Of a DNA stretch of 64,000 nucleotides, positions 35,862 to 45,525 are shown one piece after another. Each line of letters begins with the position of its first letter. Positions within the stretch are counted from its first letter, which is position 1. The position numbers were made by a program, and so were the translations under genes. Origin of the DNA: Segetibacter sp. 3557_3. GTDB taxonomy: Bacteria > Bacteroidota > Bacteroidia > Chitinophagales > Chitinophagaceae. Under the pieces are notes generated by a model that had not been told where the DNA came from, did not search any database, and saw only the letters and a list, made by a program, of their open reading frames with translations. The stretch is from positions 1-64,000 of the forward strand of contig NZ_SMSK01000005.1 of NCBI RefSeq assembly GCF_004354985.1, read 5' to 3'.

Positions 35862-36626
35862 ATGAGAATATTAATAGCTGCAATAATAATTACACTTGCT
35901 TTCACTGCCTGCGAAAAAGGTGATGGTTACGTGGATCCGTCGCTGCCCTCGGTAGGCGCAAAGGTTAAGTTTATCAACACTTCATTTAATGCACCGGGTG
36001 TTATCTTCTACGGCAAGGATACGACCTTTAAATTTTCGGCGGCCCTGGTTGCAACAGGTGGCATATTACAGGGAACTGCAGTAGGTTCCACCTACCCTTC
36101 TAACGATTATGCGGTTCTTCAGCCCTACGACGATGTTTTAAAAGTAAGGGTACCAACAAACGCTACGGTTTCTCCGGGAGCAACCATCGATGTTGGCAGG
36201 TTGAGTGTAACCGAAGGCAGGAACTACTCAGTTTTCCTGGTAGACTCTTTCCCGGTGCTTAGCACTGTAGTCGTAAATGACAGCCTGGTTAATTTCAACC
36301 AGATCGCCGACTCAAGTTTTAGAGCACGGTTTGTAAACCTGGTCTACGGTATTCCCGCCGGGCTTTCAGTCGACGTTTACTCGAAAAACCAAAATGCAAT
36401 CATCTTCAGCAATGTTCCGTACAAAGGATCAACGGGATTCAGGGAGATGAAGGTATACTCCACCCAGGACGAAATTGAACTACGTTTAGCAGGAACCCCG
36501 ATCGTTTTGGCAAAATTGCTTCAGACACCCGTTCAAAAAAGAACATATACCTGGTTTGCCCGGGGAAGGTTTGGATCAACTGTTACAACAACCGCCCCGC
36601 TGATAACCTTTTATACCAACCAGTAA
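35862..36626 (+). CDS. DUF4397-type lipoprotein
   Basis: A lipoprotein of 254 residues encoded 19 bp after susD and so part of the same operon. The start at 35862 gives a short signal with lipobox AFTAC. The mature protein has tandem beta-sandwich repeats resembling DUF4397, with characteristic ARFVNLVYG and VKFINTSFNAPGV segments marking the start of each unit. Proteins of this type often follow SusC/SusD pairs and may be surface binding accessories, but their function is not established. A strong terminator follows at 36695. Confidence 0.8.
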   Translation: MRILIAAIIITLAFTACEKGDGYVDPSLPSVGAKVKFINTSFNAPGVIFYGKDTTFKFSAALVATGGILQGTAVGSTYPSNDYAVLQPYDDVLKVRVPTNATVSPGATIDVGRLSVTEGRNYSVFLVDSFPVLSTVVVNDSLVNFNQIADSSFRARFVNLVYGIPAGLSVDVYSKNQNAIIFSNVPYKGSTGFREMKVYSTQDEIELRLAGTPIVLAKLLQTPVQKRTYTWFARGRFGSTVTTTAPLITFYTNQ

Positions 36627-36694
36627 GCCGCAAATTACCTGCTTAGGCCTAGAACAAGGCACGGCAACCCGGTATCACCAAAATATCTTTAAGA

Positions 36695-36726
36695 AAGAGC
36701 CGCCTAAAAAGGTGGCTCTTTTTTTT
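36695..36726 (+). terminator. Rho-independent terminator of the SusC/SusD operon
   Basis: AAGAGCCGCC (36695-36704) pairs with GGTGGCTCTT (36711-36720) across a 6-nt loop, with one G-T pair, and is followed by a T-run at 36721-36726. Confidence 0.92.
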
Positions 36727-36793
36727 GTTGTACTCTGCCAAGCTGTCACATACCATCAATTTTGCTTATTTTTGCGCTCCAAAATCTGGTTTG

Positions 36794-38254
36794 ATGGAAA
36801 TAGCGGAAATAAGTTCAAAGGTGCACAATGAAGCGCGGCAGGGAGAGGTATTAGCACCTGCAATTCAGGAGGAGAAGCTTTACCGGAAGAAATTTATGAT
36901 CGAGAGTTATGGCTGCGCCATGAACTTTGCTGATAGTGAAATAGTTGCTTCAATTCTCAATAAAGAAGGTTATGGCGCCACCAAAATTCTTGAAGAGGCC
37001 GATATCGTTCTGTTAAATACCTGTTCGATAAGGGAGAAGGCAGAACAAACCATTCGCAAACGCCTTACAGAATTTAAAAAAGCCAAACTTGCCAAACGGA
37101 GTATGCTGGTGGGCGTATTGGGTTGTATGGCCGAACGCCTGAAAGGCAAGTTGCTCGAAGAAGAAAAATTGGTGGATCTTGTAATTGGTCCCGACGCCTA
37201 TCGAACACTACCCTTACTTATCGAAGAAGCGGAAACCGGCCAAAAAGCCGTAAACGTGCTGCTCAGCCGCGACGAAACATATGCGGATATTGCCCCGGTC
37301 AGGTTAGATAGCAATGGCATAACAGCTTTTGTAAGCATTATGCGCGGGTGTAACAACATGTGCAGTTTTTGTGTCGTTCCATTTACACGTGGCCGCGAAC
37401 GAAGCAGGGATGCTGCTTCAATTGTGCACGAATGCACCGAACTATTCAACCAGGGATATCGCGAGGTTACCCTGCTCGGCCAAAACGTTGACAGCTACTT
37501 CTGGACTGCCCTGTCCAATGAACCCGCCGCAGACAAACTTTCCGAGGTCACTTTTGCAGGCCTGCTCGAAAAGGTCGCCCTGATCAGTCCCCTACTAAGG
37601 GTAAGATTTAGCACATCTCACCCGAAAGATATTACTGACGAGGTTTTGTTTACCATGGCCAGGTATGAAAACATCTGCAAGTACATTCACCTACCGGTAC
37701 AAAGCGGAAGCACCCGTGTTTTACAACTCATGAACCGCACCTATACACGAGAGTGGTATATGGCTAAAGTAAACCGCATCCGCGAGATCCTTCCCGATTG
37801 CAGCATCAGCAGCGACGTAATTGCCGGCTTTTGCACGGAAACGGAAGAAGACCACCAGGATACCCTTAGCATACTGCAGTTCAGCGGTTACGATATGAGC
37901 TATATGTTCTTCTACAGCGAACGGCCCGGAACGCTTGCAGCACGCAGGTACCTCGACGACGTGCCGCTGGATGTCAAAAAAAGACGGCTTGATGAAATCG
38001 TAAAGCTGCAAAACAGGCTCTCTATGGAAAGCAATATCCGCGATATTGGGAGAACCTTTAAAGTTCTGATCGAAGGCAACTCCAGGAAAAGTGAAAGCGA
38101 TTGGTCCGGGCGTAGTAGTCAAAACAAAGTGGTTGTTTTTCCCAAAAACGATCGTCCGCTTACCAAAGGCAATTACGTTACGGTAAAAGTGAAGAAAGTT
38201 ACCGGCGCAACACTGATTGGCGAGATCACCAGTGTGGTAGAAGAATCAATTTAG
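36794..38254 (+). CDS. miaB: tRNA-2-methylthio-N6-dimethylallyladenosine synthase
   Basis: A radical-SAM methylthiotransferase that adds a 2-methylthio group to i6A37 of tRNAs reading UNN codons. The N-terminal domain ([26 protein letters not shown]) and the CxxxCxxC motif [19 protein letters not shown] bind two 4Fe-4S clusters. A TRAM RNA-binding domain ends the protein (about residues 415-480). The start at 36794 (486 residues) is preferred over the upstream frame. TATTTTTGC about 20 bp before it fits the Bacteroidota -7 box. The sigma-54 activator gene starts 22 bp downstream. Confidence 0.96.
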   Translation: MEIAEISSKVHNEARQGEVLAPAIQEEKLYRKKFMIESYGCAMNFADSEIVASILNKEGYGATKILEEADIVLLNTCSIREKAEQTIRKRLTEFKKAKLAKRSMLVGVLGCMAERLKGKLLEEEKLVDLVIGPDAYRTLPLLIEEAETGQKAVNVLLSRDETYADIAPVRLDSNGITAFVSIMRGCNNMCSFCVVPFTRGRERSRDAASIVHECTELFNQGYREVTLLGQNVDSYFWTALSNEPAADKLSEVTFAGLLEKVALISPLLRVRFSTSHPKDITDEVLFTMARYENICKYIHLPVQSGSTRVLQLMNRTYTREWYMAKVNRIREILPDCSISSDVIAGFCTETEEDHQDTLSILQFSGYDMSYMFFYSERPGTLAARRYLDDVPLDVKKRRLDEIVKLQNRLSMESNIRDIGRTFKVLIEGNSRKSESDWSGRSSQNKVVVFPKNDRPLTKGNYVTVKVKKVTGATLIGEITSVVEESI

Positions 38255-38276
38255 GAATTGGAAAAAGAAGAATTGA

Positions 38277-39539
38277 ATGGAAATACAATCAATAAAAAAC
38301 AGGTTCGGGATCATTGGAAACAGCGCCGCCCTTAACCATGCACTAAATGTAGCGGTCCAGGTAGCCAACACCGACCTGAGTGTTCTTATCGTGGGTGAAA
38401 GTGGGGTTGGTAAAGAGGTTTTTTCACAGATCATTCATGCACTCTCAGCACGCAAACACAATCCTTTTATAGCCGTTAACTGCGGCGCAATTCCCGAAGG
38501 AACAATCGACTCCGAGCTTTTTGGCCACGAAAAAGGTTCCTTCACCGGTGCGGTAGATAGCCGTAAAGGTTACTTCGAAACAGTAAGTGGTGGAACAATC
38601 TTTCTGGATGAAATTGGAGAAATGCCTTTAGGCACCCAGGCCAGGCTTTTGCGCGTACTGGAAACGGGAGAGTTTATCAGGGTGGGTTCCTCCAAAGTAC
38701 AAAAAACCGATGTTCGGGTAATCGCTGCAACAAACCGGGAGTTACTGGAGTTTACGCAGAACGGTAAATTCAGGGAGGACCTTTATTACCGTTTAAGCAC
38801 GGTTCCAATCCGGGTGCCACCCCTTCGCGACCGTCCCGAAGATATTCCTATTCTTTTCAGGAAATTCGTAGTTGACTTCGCTGAAAGGTATAAAACCACA
38901 CCTGTTCAACTGGATGAAGACTCAAGAAACCTGCTGGTATCTTACCCCTGGAAAGGAAATGTTCGCGAGCTGAAAAACATTGCCGAACAAATTTCTGTGC
39001 TCAGTACCGAAAAGCACATTGGCACCGAGCAACTCAGGCGTTTTCTGCCCGAGACCAACCAAAACCGGCTTCCTGTGCTTGCGCATGCGGGAACCCCGAC
39101 AGGTGGCTCAAATGAATTCGCAAATGAACGCGAGATCCTCTACAAGCTCTTTTTCGACATGAAGAAAGACGTAACGGAACTCAAAAAAATGTTTGTCGAA
39201 ATATTGCAGAACCCTTCGTCTACCACATCCGCTGCCGCTTTTGCCAGGGAAAGCCTGCTAAACGACTATGGCGCCACAAATGGCGAACACGCTGCTCCTC
39301 CCACACCCGCACTGGCGCATCCAACTGTTGTCAATAATCAACCCGTCATCTATCACCATGATGATATCCACCATCATGAAGAAGTTGAAGAGTCGCTGAA
39401 CATCATGGACAAGGAGAAAGAACTCATCATTAAAGCTTTGAAAAAACATAAGGGCAAACGAAAAGACGCCTCTTCAGACCTGGGAATCAGTGAAAGAACC
39501 TTGTACCGTAAATTGAAGGAGTACGACATAGATGAATAA
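38277..39539 (+). CDS. Sigma-54-dependent transcriptional activator without sensor domain
   Basis: A 420-residue AAA+ bacterial enhancer-binding protein that lacks any N-terminal receiver or PAS domain. The AAA+ core starts by about residue 10, with Walker A GESGVGKE, the sigma-54 contact loop as GSFTGA in FGHEKGSFTGAVD, Walker B GGTIFLDEIGEMP and the sensor motif RVIAATNRE. A Fis-type helix-turn-helix ends the protein (ASSDLGISERTLYRKLKEY). Between them is a linker with the His-rich run YHHDDIHHHEE. It is co-directional with miaB and lptE; this order is common in Bacteroidota. Control may be by partner proteins or by expression level, since no sensory input domain is present. Confidence 0.93.
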   Translation: MEIQSIKNRFGIIGNSAALNHALNVAVQVANTDLSVLIVGESGVGKEVFSQIIHALSARKHNPFIAVNCGAIPEGTIDSELFGHEKGSFTGAVDSRKGYFETVSGGTIFLDEIGEMPLGTQARLLRVLETGEFIRVGSSKVQKTDVRVIAATNRELLEFTQNGKFREDLYYRLSTVPIRVPPLRDRPEDIPILFRKFVVDFAERYKTTPVQLDEDSRNLLVSYPWKGNVRELKNIAEQISVLSTEKHIGTEQLRRFLPETNQNRLPVLAHAGTPTGGSNEFANEREILYKLFFDMKKDVTELKKMFVEILQNPSSTTSAAAFARESLLNDYGATNGEHAAPPTPALAHPTVVNNQPVIYHHDDIHHHEEVEESLNIMDKEKELIIKALKKHKGKRKDASSDLGISERTLYRKLKEYDIDE

Positions 39540-39713
39540 GCCTGGTTTTCGGGTGTACATTGCTTTTACATACAGGATACATTGCGGAAGCACGCACCGC
39601 TGAAGATTTCGCGTTGGCTCCTCTTGCGGTTGCAAACCTGCTGCTTCCTAAAAATGATATAATACTTGCAAACCGTTCGCGATTACCACGATAATGCCGC
39701 AACTTTGATCTCC

Positions 39714-40220
39714 ATGAAGTCATACAGAAGCTTTGTTTTGGTAGCCACCTGCCTGTGTATTGTCCTCGGCTCATGCCGGGTTTATTCTTTTAAAGACGTA
39801 ACGATACCCCCGGAAGTTAAGACCATCAAGATCGGCTTTATTGAAAACAAGGCGCGGTATGTTAACCCGCAGCTGAGCCCAAGGCTGACGGATCGTTTAC
39901 AGCAAAAAATTGTAAACCAAACCCGGCTCACCCGAACCAACAGCGACGACGCCCACTACCAGATCAGCGGATACGTGTCAGACTATTCTGTTTCTACTGC
40001 CGGTATATCCAATCAACAATCTGCCACAAACCGGCTTACCGTTGGTGTTCACCTCGTATTTAGAAATACTCTAACCAACAAAACGGAAGAATTCGACCTT
40101 TCCCGAAACTTCGACTTCAACGCAAACCTCTCACTTACCCAGGCCGAAGCATCACTGAACGAAGAAATTATAAAGAACGTCACCGACGAAATATTCAACC
40201 GCATCTTCTCCAATTGGTAA
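39714..40220 (+). CDS. lptE: LptE-family LPS assembly lipoprotein
   Basis: A 168-residue lipoprotein with lipobox VLGSC, starting at ATG 39714; the upstream frame to 39666 is rejected because it breaks the signal peptide. The mature part (KTIKIGFIENKA, LTDRLQQKIVNQTRLTR, YQISGYVSDYSV) matches the LptE-like fold of Bacteroidota, a small alpha/beta domain that plugs the LptD barrel. The lptD gene is elsewhere in the window (22885). It lies 21 bp upstream of the next gene and near secG, a conserved Bacteroidota order. Confidence 0.87.
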   Translation: MKSYRSFVLVATCLCIVLGSCRVYSFKDVTIPPEVKTIKIGFIENKARYVNPQLSPRLTDRLQQKIVNQTRLTRTNSDDAHYQISGYVSDYSVSTAGISNQQSATNRLTVGVHLVFRNTLTNKTEEFDLSRNFDFNANLSLTQAEASLNEEIIKNVTDEIFNRIFSNW

Positions 40221-40241
40221 GCGAAGTCGTATTTTCACGCC

Positions 40242-41489
40242 ATGAACCTATCCCTTCAAAAGGCCTTACATCTTGTTACCCAACAACAGGATATTAATAA
40301 GGTAACTGCAGAGGATCTTCAACAACTCTCCCGGGAATACCCTTACTTCTCACTACCACACCTGCTGCTTTGCCGTAAACTCAAAGAAAGCTCCGAAGAG
40401 GGATTTTTACAACAGGCCCGCAAGACCGCGGTGTATATCAACGACCCTTTTTGGCTGCACTATCAACTGTATTCCGTGGAGGCTGCCGATGAGCTTAGCA
40501 GCCCGGAGTTCACTGAAGAACCAGTGCAGCATCCTGCCCAGCAAGCATCACCAGCAAATGCAGGATTGGCTGAGGAAACTGATGTCGCCACTCTAACCGA
40601 AGCACCTTCGTTTATCAGCGAACCCGCTTTAGTCCATTCCGAAGAACCATCACCAGCAAATACCGGATTGATAAATCAGCCTGGTCCCGCTTTGGAGGAT
40701 GAGGATCAGCAAATTCCTGATGAACTTCATCCCGAACCAGAGGTGATACAGGAGGAAATTGCAAGTGGTGAAACAATACCCTACTCCGACCAGCCGGATA
40801 CTACAGCACCAGGAGAAGAAGCTGCTGGCAGCCTGGCTGCTGCTGATGAAATCAGTGCAGAGGTCCCAAAACCCGTAAGTGTTTCAGAAGAGGAGCTTGC
40901 GGCTGATGAACAATTGCTGCTTGAAATCACCCACCACGAAGAACCCGCAACCCTTCCGGCCGAATCAGATGAGAACAGGGGAGCCAAGGCCCCCGCTGAA
41001 CCCGACCTTGAACGCCAGGTTGCTGCAGGTCTCGAGGGGCATACAACGTTTTCAAAAGACATTGAAGCAAGAACAAAAGCCCTCATCAACCCACACCAGG
41101 CGGCAAACGACGGCGGTATTCCCTTTGAACCTTACCATACGATCGACTACTTTGCTTCCCAGGGAATACAGCTCGTGCTCGACGCCAACCCCGACGACAA
41201 ACTGGGTAAACAATTAAAAAAGTTTACACAGTGGTTGAAACATATGAAACGGCTCGGTCCCGAAGATGCACTTGAAACCGTAAAAGACAACCACCTCGAA
41301 ACAACCATTCAGAAGATTGCTGACACGTCCAATACCCCCCGCGATGTCGTAACTGAAACCATGGCACAGGTACTCGTTAAACAAGGCAAAACCGAGCAGG
41401 CGCTACAGCTCTACGACAAATTAAGTTTTTTAAATCCTGACAAAAGCGCTTACTTTGCCGCCAAAATACAAACACTTAAAGGTTCCTGA
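40242..41489 (+). CDS. Conserved cytoplasmic protein with acidic low-complexity middle, function unknown
   Basis: I do not recognise a named function. The 415-residue protein has a conserved N-terminal part (about 1-85; LVTQQQDINKVTAEDLQQLS and a following segment rich in aromatic residues). The middle is long and rich in Glu, Pro and Ala (about 90-270) with repeated ALVHSEEPSPANTGL-like phrases. The conserved C-terminal part (about 285-415; EPYHTIDYFASQGIQL, TMAQVLVKQGKTEQALQLYD) ends in a tetratricopeptide-like helix pair. There is no signal peptide or membrane helix. It lies between lptE and secG with 1 bp to secG, so it is expressed with envelope genes. Confidence 0.8.
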   Translation: MNLSLQKALHLVTQQQDINKVTAEDLQQLSREYPYFSLPHLLLCRKLKESSEEGFLQQARKTAVYINDPFWLHYQLYSVEAADELSSPEFTEEPVQHPAQQASPANAGLAEETDVATLTEAPSFISEPALVHSEEPSPANTGLINQPGPALEDEDQQIPDELHPEPEVIQEEIASGETIPYSDQPDTTAPGEEAAGSLAAADEISAEVPKPVSVSEEELAADEQLLLEITHHEEPATLPAESDENRGAKAPAEPDLERQVAAGLEGHTTFSKDIEARTKALINPHQAANDGGIPFEPYHTIDYFASQGIQLVLDANPDDKLGKQLKKFTQWLKHMKRLGPEDALETVKDNHLETTIQKIADTSNTPRDVVTETMAQVLVKQGKTEQALQLYDKLSFLNPDKSAYFAAKIQTLKGS

Positions 41490-41490
41490 G

Positions 41491-41829
41491 ATGACAATTC
41501 TTTTCCTGATTCTGATCGTTCTTTGTGCTGCCGTACTCGGCTTTATCATACTGGTTCAAAATCCAAAAGGTGGTGGCTTATCCGGCAACGTTGCTGGTCT
41601 CAGCAACCAGTTTATGGGTGTTAAACAAACAACGGACGTACTTGAAAAAGGGACCTGGATTTTTGCTAGTGTAATTGCTGTATTATGCCTCGTATCATCA
41701 CTTTTCCTGCAAGGCGACGCTGATGATAACGCGAATCCACTTAATAAAATCAACACCAGCCAGGGAACAACAGCTCCACGTCCCGCTGCTCCGGCCTCGG
41801 GTACTCCTGCACCTGCGCCTGTACGTTAG
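41491..41829 (+). CDS. secG: Protein translocase subunit SecG
   Basis: A 112-residue SecG with two transmembrane helices (about residues 2-22 and 50-70) flanking the conserved cytoplasmic loop VQNPKGGGLSG. The C-terminal tail is Pro/Ala/Thr-rich. It assists SecYEG in protein export. The start ATG at 41491 follows the previous stop by one base; a longer frame back to 41455 is not needed. A good terminator lies 31 bp after the stop. Confidence 0.94.
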   Translation: MTILFLILIVLCAAVLGFIILVQNPKGGGLSGNVAGLSNQFMGVKQTTDVLEKGTWIFASVIAVLCLVSSLFLQGDADDNANPLNKINTSQGTTAPRPAAPASGTPAPAPVR

Positions 41830-41860
41830 GCTCAAAGGTTGATATAACTTAACTTACCGA

Positions 41861-41890
41861 CCCTGTCTTTAATAGCGACAGGGTTTTTTT
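41861..41890 (+). terminator. Rho-independent terminator after secG
   Basis: CCCTGTC (41861-41867) pairs with GACAGGG (41877-41883) over a 9-nt loop, followed by seven T residues. It closes the miaB-to-secG transcription unit or its last part. Confidence 0.92.
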
Positions 41891-41910
41891 ATTTATTTTG
41901 AGCTTTGTAT

Positions 41911-42942
41911 ATGAAAAAGATCATCCTGGTACTGTTACTCTTAATCATCATCGGGGCTGGCATTTTTGCGTGGTTCATACTTGGTAGTGGTACTGCTTTT
42001 AGCGAGAAAAACCGGTACCTGTATATCGGCACCGGGAAAGCTACCAAAGATGCGGTCATGGATAGTTTACGCACCAACAACTTGTTGAGCAGTCCCGGCA
42101 TGTTCGAGTGGGTCGCCAACCGGCTCAAAGTTTGGGACAAGGTTAAGCCCGGCCGCTTCGAAATTAAGAAGGGACAAAGCGTGCTTGGCATTGCACGCAT
42201 GATTCGCAACAACCAGCAATCACCCGTAAACTTTACCATTCTTAAGCTTAGGGTTAAGGAGGACCTTGCAAAACTGATTGACAGGTACTTCGAAACCGAT
42301 TCTACCAGGGTGATGAGCTTCCTGAATAACCCGGATAGTCTTGCTCGCCTGGATGTAGACAGCAATACGCTTATGACCATCGTTATCCCAAACACCTATA
42401 CCCTTTTGTGGACAACCCCCGTAAACAAGATACTCGGTCGGCTTAAAACCGAACAGCAAGCTTTCTGGAAGAAAAATGGACGCCGCGAGAAAGCCGAACA
42501 ACAGGGTCTTACCCCATTACAGGTTTATACCATTGCCTCCATAGTAGAAGAAGAAACCAACAAAAACGACGAAAAAGGAAACATTGCCAGCGTATACATC
42601 AACCGGCTGGATAAGGGTATGCCGCTTGGCGCCGACCCAACAGTCAAATTTGCCCTGAAAGACTTCGCCCTGAAACGAATTTATCACAAGCACCTTGATG
42701 TAGCCTCACCCTATAATACTTATCGCAATACCGGCCTGCCTCCCGGCCCGATTTGCACCCCTTCGCCAAAAACAATCGACGAAGTACTCAAGGCGCCAAA
42801 AACAGACTACCTCTTTTTTGTAGCCAGAAGCGACTTCTCAGGCTATCACACCTTTGCAAGCAATTTTGCCGACCATCGTAAATATGCAGCCGAGTACCAG
42901 AGGGCACTTGATGAATATATGCAGCGGAAGCAAAAACCATAG
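41911..42942 (+). CDS. mltG: Endolytic murein transglycosylase MltG
   Basis: A 343-residue inner-membrane lytic transglycosylase thought to end nascent glycan strands. It has an N-terminal transmembrane helix (about 2-22), a LysM-like region (about 30-100), and the YceG catalytic domain with the conserved Glu cluster IASIVEEETNKNDEK and the motifs ASVYINRLDKGMPLGADPTV and YNTYRNTGLPPGPIC. ATG 41911 is the natural start. It follows a terminator, so a new transcription unit starts here and continues into the BrkB-family gene 5 bp later. Confidence 0.95.
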   Translation: MKKIILVLLLLIIIGAGIFAWFILGSGTAFSEKNRYLYIGTGKATKDAVMDSLRTNNLLSSPGMFEWVANRLKVWDKVKPGRFEIKKGQSVLGIARMIRNNQQSPVNFTILKLRVKEDLAKLIDRYFETDSTRVMSFLNNPDSLARLDVDSNTLMTIVIPNTYTLLWTTPVNKILGRLKTEQQAFWKKNGRREKAEQQGLTPLQVYTIASIVEEETNKNDEKGNIASVYINRLDKGMPLGADPTVKFALKDFALKRIYHKHLDVASPYNTYRNTGLPPGPICTPSPKTIDEVLKAPKTDYLFFVARSDFSGYHTFASNFADHRKYAAEYQRALDEYMQRKQKP

Positions 42943-42947
42943 CCTTT

Positions 42948-43949
42948 GTGACCAAACTGGAACGTATCATATTACGGTCAACTCCTGTTGCTTTTATCAT
43001 TTTTAAAAGCAAGCAAATCATCTTACCAGGCTTCTATGGTGTTCCCTTATACGACGTATTCGTATTTTTTTTCAAGCAGGTACAACGTGTAGGGCTGTCC
43101 GACCGTGCTTCCGCCATAGCTTTCAATTTCCTGATGGCTATTCCTGCAGTACTGATTTGCTTTTGTACAATTTTGCCCTGGTTACCCATATCAAAACAAT
43201 TTACCGCAGAGCTACTACGGCTTACCCGTACCATTACCCAAAACGTTGACATCTACATTTGGGTACAAAAATTCATTAGCGACTTCATACTTACGCCAAG
43301 GGTCGGACTATTGTCCTTTAGCTTCCTGCTCTTTGTTTTTTACGCCTCAAACGCTATGCTTGGGGTATTACGCACTTTCGACAAGTCCATATATCAACAC
43401 GCCCGGAAAGAGAACTTCCTTGTAAAAAGATGGAAGGCGCTGAAAATGACCATGATCATGTTCGGACTAGTGATTGGGGTTATCTTGTTGCTGATCGGTC
43501 AAAGTATCCTTTTCGAGAAATTACTTAAATGGTTTCACATCAAAGGCGAAGCAGTTGGCTGGATCAAGCTGCTCCGCTGGGTCATTACCTTTAGCCTTTT
43601 CTTTTACAGCATTACATTCATTTACAAGTATGGAACCGCAGTAAAGAAGCGGTGGCATACATTTTCGCCGGGTGCAATTCTTTCAACCGCACTTACAATT
43701 CTTACCACCTACTTCTTTTCCATTTGGGTCAACCAGTTTGGAAACTACAATGAAGTTTATGGCTCTATTGGCACCCTGCTCATCCTTATGCTGTTGGTGT
43801 ACCTCAACTCGCTTATCCTGCTAATCGGGTTCGAACTTAATGTCAGCATTACCTATCTCAAAGCCGAAGCCGATGAGCGGCGGCAAAAAGAATTAAGCGG
43901 TTTGATTCAGAAGGACGATAGCCGTACCTTGAATCATCTAAAAAAATAA
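42948..43949 (+). CDS. YihY/BrkB family inner-membrane protein
   Basis: A 333-residue polytopic membrane protein with about six helices. It has the family pattern: SDRASAIAFNFLMAIPAVLI, FILTPRVGLLSFSFLLFVFYASNAM, and FGNYNEVYGSIGTLLILMLLVYLNSLILLIGFELN (split here as consecutive segments of one stretch). The family was once called RNase BN in error and is now regarded as putative transporters or virulence-related membrane proteins of unknown role. It starts with GTG 5 bp after mltG. The next gene follows after 2 bp, so the three are one operon. Confidence 0.9.
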   Translation: MTKLERIILRSTPVAFIIFKSKQIILPGFYGVPLYDVFVFFFKQVQRVGLSDRASAIAFNFLMAIPAVLICFCTILPWLPISKQFTAELLRLTRTITQNVDIYIWVQKFISDFILTPRVGLLSFSFLLFVFYASNAMLGVLRTFDKSIYQHARKENFLVKRWKALKMTMIMFGLVIGVILLLIGQSILFEKLLKWFHIKGEAVGWIKLLRWVITFSLFFYSITFIYKYGTAVKKRWHTFSPGAILSTALTILTTYFFSIWVNQFGNYNEVYGSIGTLLILMLLVYLNSLILLIGFELNVSITYLKAEADERRQKELSGLIQKDDSRTLNHLKK

Positions 43950-43951
43950 AC

Positions 43952-44557
43952 ATGAGAACCTTATCCATTTGCCTTTTGGTTGCATTGTTTACAGCTCCTG
44001 CCATAGCGCAGCAATTCACCGCTTTGAAACCCGGTGCAAAAGTTCCGCTTGCCGACGTTAAAATGAAGGCCGTAGACGGAAAAGAATTTTCCATTAAAGA
44101 TGCCATGGGCAAAAATGGTGTGCTCGTAATGTTTAGTTGCAATACCTGCCCGGTAGTGAAGAAATACCAGGGTCGTACGCTACAGGCCATCCGCACAGCG
44201 GAGGAAAATGGTATAGGGGTACTGATTGTAAATGCGAATGAAGCCAACCGGAATAGCGACGACTCGTTTGAAGCAATGAAGCAATATGCCAAAGCACAGG
44301 GCTACCAAAATGCGCCCTATGTTGTAGATACCAAATCCGCACTAGCCAATGCTTTTGGCGCTACCCGTACGCCGGAATGTTTCCTGTTTAATGCAAAGCA
44401 GGAGCTTGTTTATCATGGTGCAATCGACGACAACCAGGAGGCAGCTGATGCACAGCGTAATCATCTCGCTATTGCAATGACGGAGGTAAAATCCGGTCGC
44501 GACGTTGCTGTAAAACAAACCCGGTCCGTAGGCTGCGGCATCAAACGCGCCGAATAG
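43952..44557 (+). CDS. Exported redoxin-domain (thioredoxin-fold) protein
   Basis: A 201-residue thioredoxin-fold protein with signal peptide (about 1-20, ending AIAQ). A CxxC-type motif FSCNTCPVVKKY gives Cys63 and Cys66 followed by Pro, like periplasmic AhpC/TSA-redoxin proteins that handle envelope thiols. A further cysteine near the C-terminus (SVGCGIKRAE) is typical of this subgroup. The substrate is unknown. It is the last gene of the mltG operon. Confidence 0.88.
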   Translation: MRTLSICLLVALFTAPAIAQQFTALKPGAKVPLADVKMKAVDGKEFSIKDAMGKNGVLVMFSCNTCPVVKKYQGRTLQAIRTAEENGIGVLIVNANEANRNSDDSFEAMKQYAKAQGYQNAPYVVDTKSALANAFGATRTPECFLFNAKQELVYHGAIDDNQEAADAQRNHLAIAMTEVKSGRDVAVKQTRSVGCGIKRAE

Positions 44558-44886
44558 CTTCCTACTTTTTCCTTTTTTGAATTTTGGATTTTGAATTTTG
44601 AATTTTTTACGGGCAGTCTTCTTCAAACCCTTGCCGGGCAGCGTCAGCGGCTATTCGTTGCTACTCCGCCACAAGCGCCAACACACAGCGGCCTCAGCGG
44701 GGTATCCACTTCTATCCGCCTGCCGTGAACTTTATCTCATTATTGGGCTTTAATCCCGCAGTTAAAGACTGACCAGTTTATTAAAAGCAAAAATCTACAT
44801 CAAGACAAAGTGTCCCCTCGATTGCTAAAATGAACCCCACTATGGGCTTGTAATAGTTTTGATTACCCGGTTCAGGGGTACATTTT
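44558..44886. other. Intergenic interval with a heptanucleotide tract
   Basis: No gene is seen. A 7-bp repeat tract is at 44574-44608 (separate entry). The rest, about 44630-44800, has a GC-rich patch without an obvious fold or frame. The pyrophosphatase promoter is probably in the last 80 bases. Confidence 0.4.
44574..44608. repeat. Degenerate heptanucleotide tandem repeat
   Basis: Five 7-bp units: TTTTTGA, ATTTTGG, ATTTTGA, ATTTTGA, ATTTTTT. Same unit type as the tract at 48918-48959. Confidence 0.85.
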
Positions 44887-45417
44887 TTGAAGAAGAACGG
44901 TATGAAGCTTCCTCCGCCGCTTATACCGGGAACCGACCTGCTCAATGCAATCATCGAAACCCCCGCGGGCAGCCGGAACAAATATGTTTACGATCCCGAA
45001 CTCGGGATCATACGTCTCAAGAAGGTGCTGCCTGTAGGCATGGTGTACCCTTTTGATTTTGGATTCGTTCCCGGAACCCGCTCAGGCGATGGAGATCCGT
45101 TAGACATACTCGTCCTGATGGATGAAGCCGTTTACCCGGGATGCCTCGTGCAGGCAAGCGTACTGGGTATGATTTGCGCAGAACAAACGTCGGCGGATGG
45201 CAGTATCGTGAACAACGACCGGGTGATTGCAGTAGCTAATGAGAGCCTGATTTACAGCAACATCACCGGGCTTGAACACCTTGCGGAAAACGTTCTGAAT
45301 GAAATCATCTCCTTTTTCAAAAATGTACACCAACATGATGGTATCGACTTTCGGCCGCAGCGCTTACTGGAGCAAAATGAAGCGCTGGCTATGATCAGGA
45401 AGATGGCTGCTGGTTAA
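44887..45417 (+). CDS. ppa: Inorganic pyrophosphatase
   Basis: A family I soluble pyrophosphatase (Mg-dependent hydrolysis of diphosphate). The signature DGDPLDILVL, the upstream SRNKYVYD and PFDFGFVPGT, and a length of about 171-176 residues all fit. The start is either TTG 44887 or ATG 44902; the latter costs five residues and may be preferred. The C-terminal part, HDGIDFRPQRLL, is less conserved than in housekeeping enzymes, so this could be a second copy. Confidence 0.87.
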   Translation: MKKNGMKLPPPLIPGTDLLNAIIETPAGSRNKYVYDPELGIIRLKKVLPVGMVYPFDFGFVPGTRSGDGDPLDILVLMDEAVYPGCLVQASVLGMICAEQTSADGSIVNNDRVIAVANESLIYSNITGLEHLAENVLNEIISFFKNVHQHDGIDFRPQRLLEQNEALAMIRKMAAG

Positions 45418-45525
45418 CCCTGTTTAAAACTGGATCCGGCAGAACATCAAACGGTGGCCCCATAGTAAAGTTGCTTTCAACAGATTACTCATCAACACCC
45501 GAAAACACCACTACAAAATCGACAG

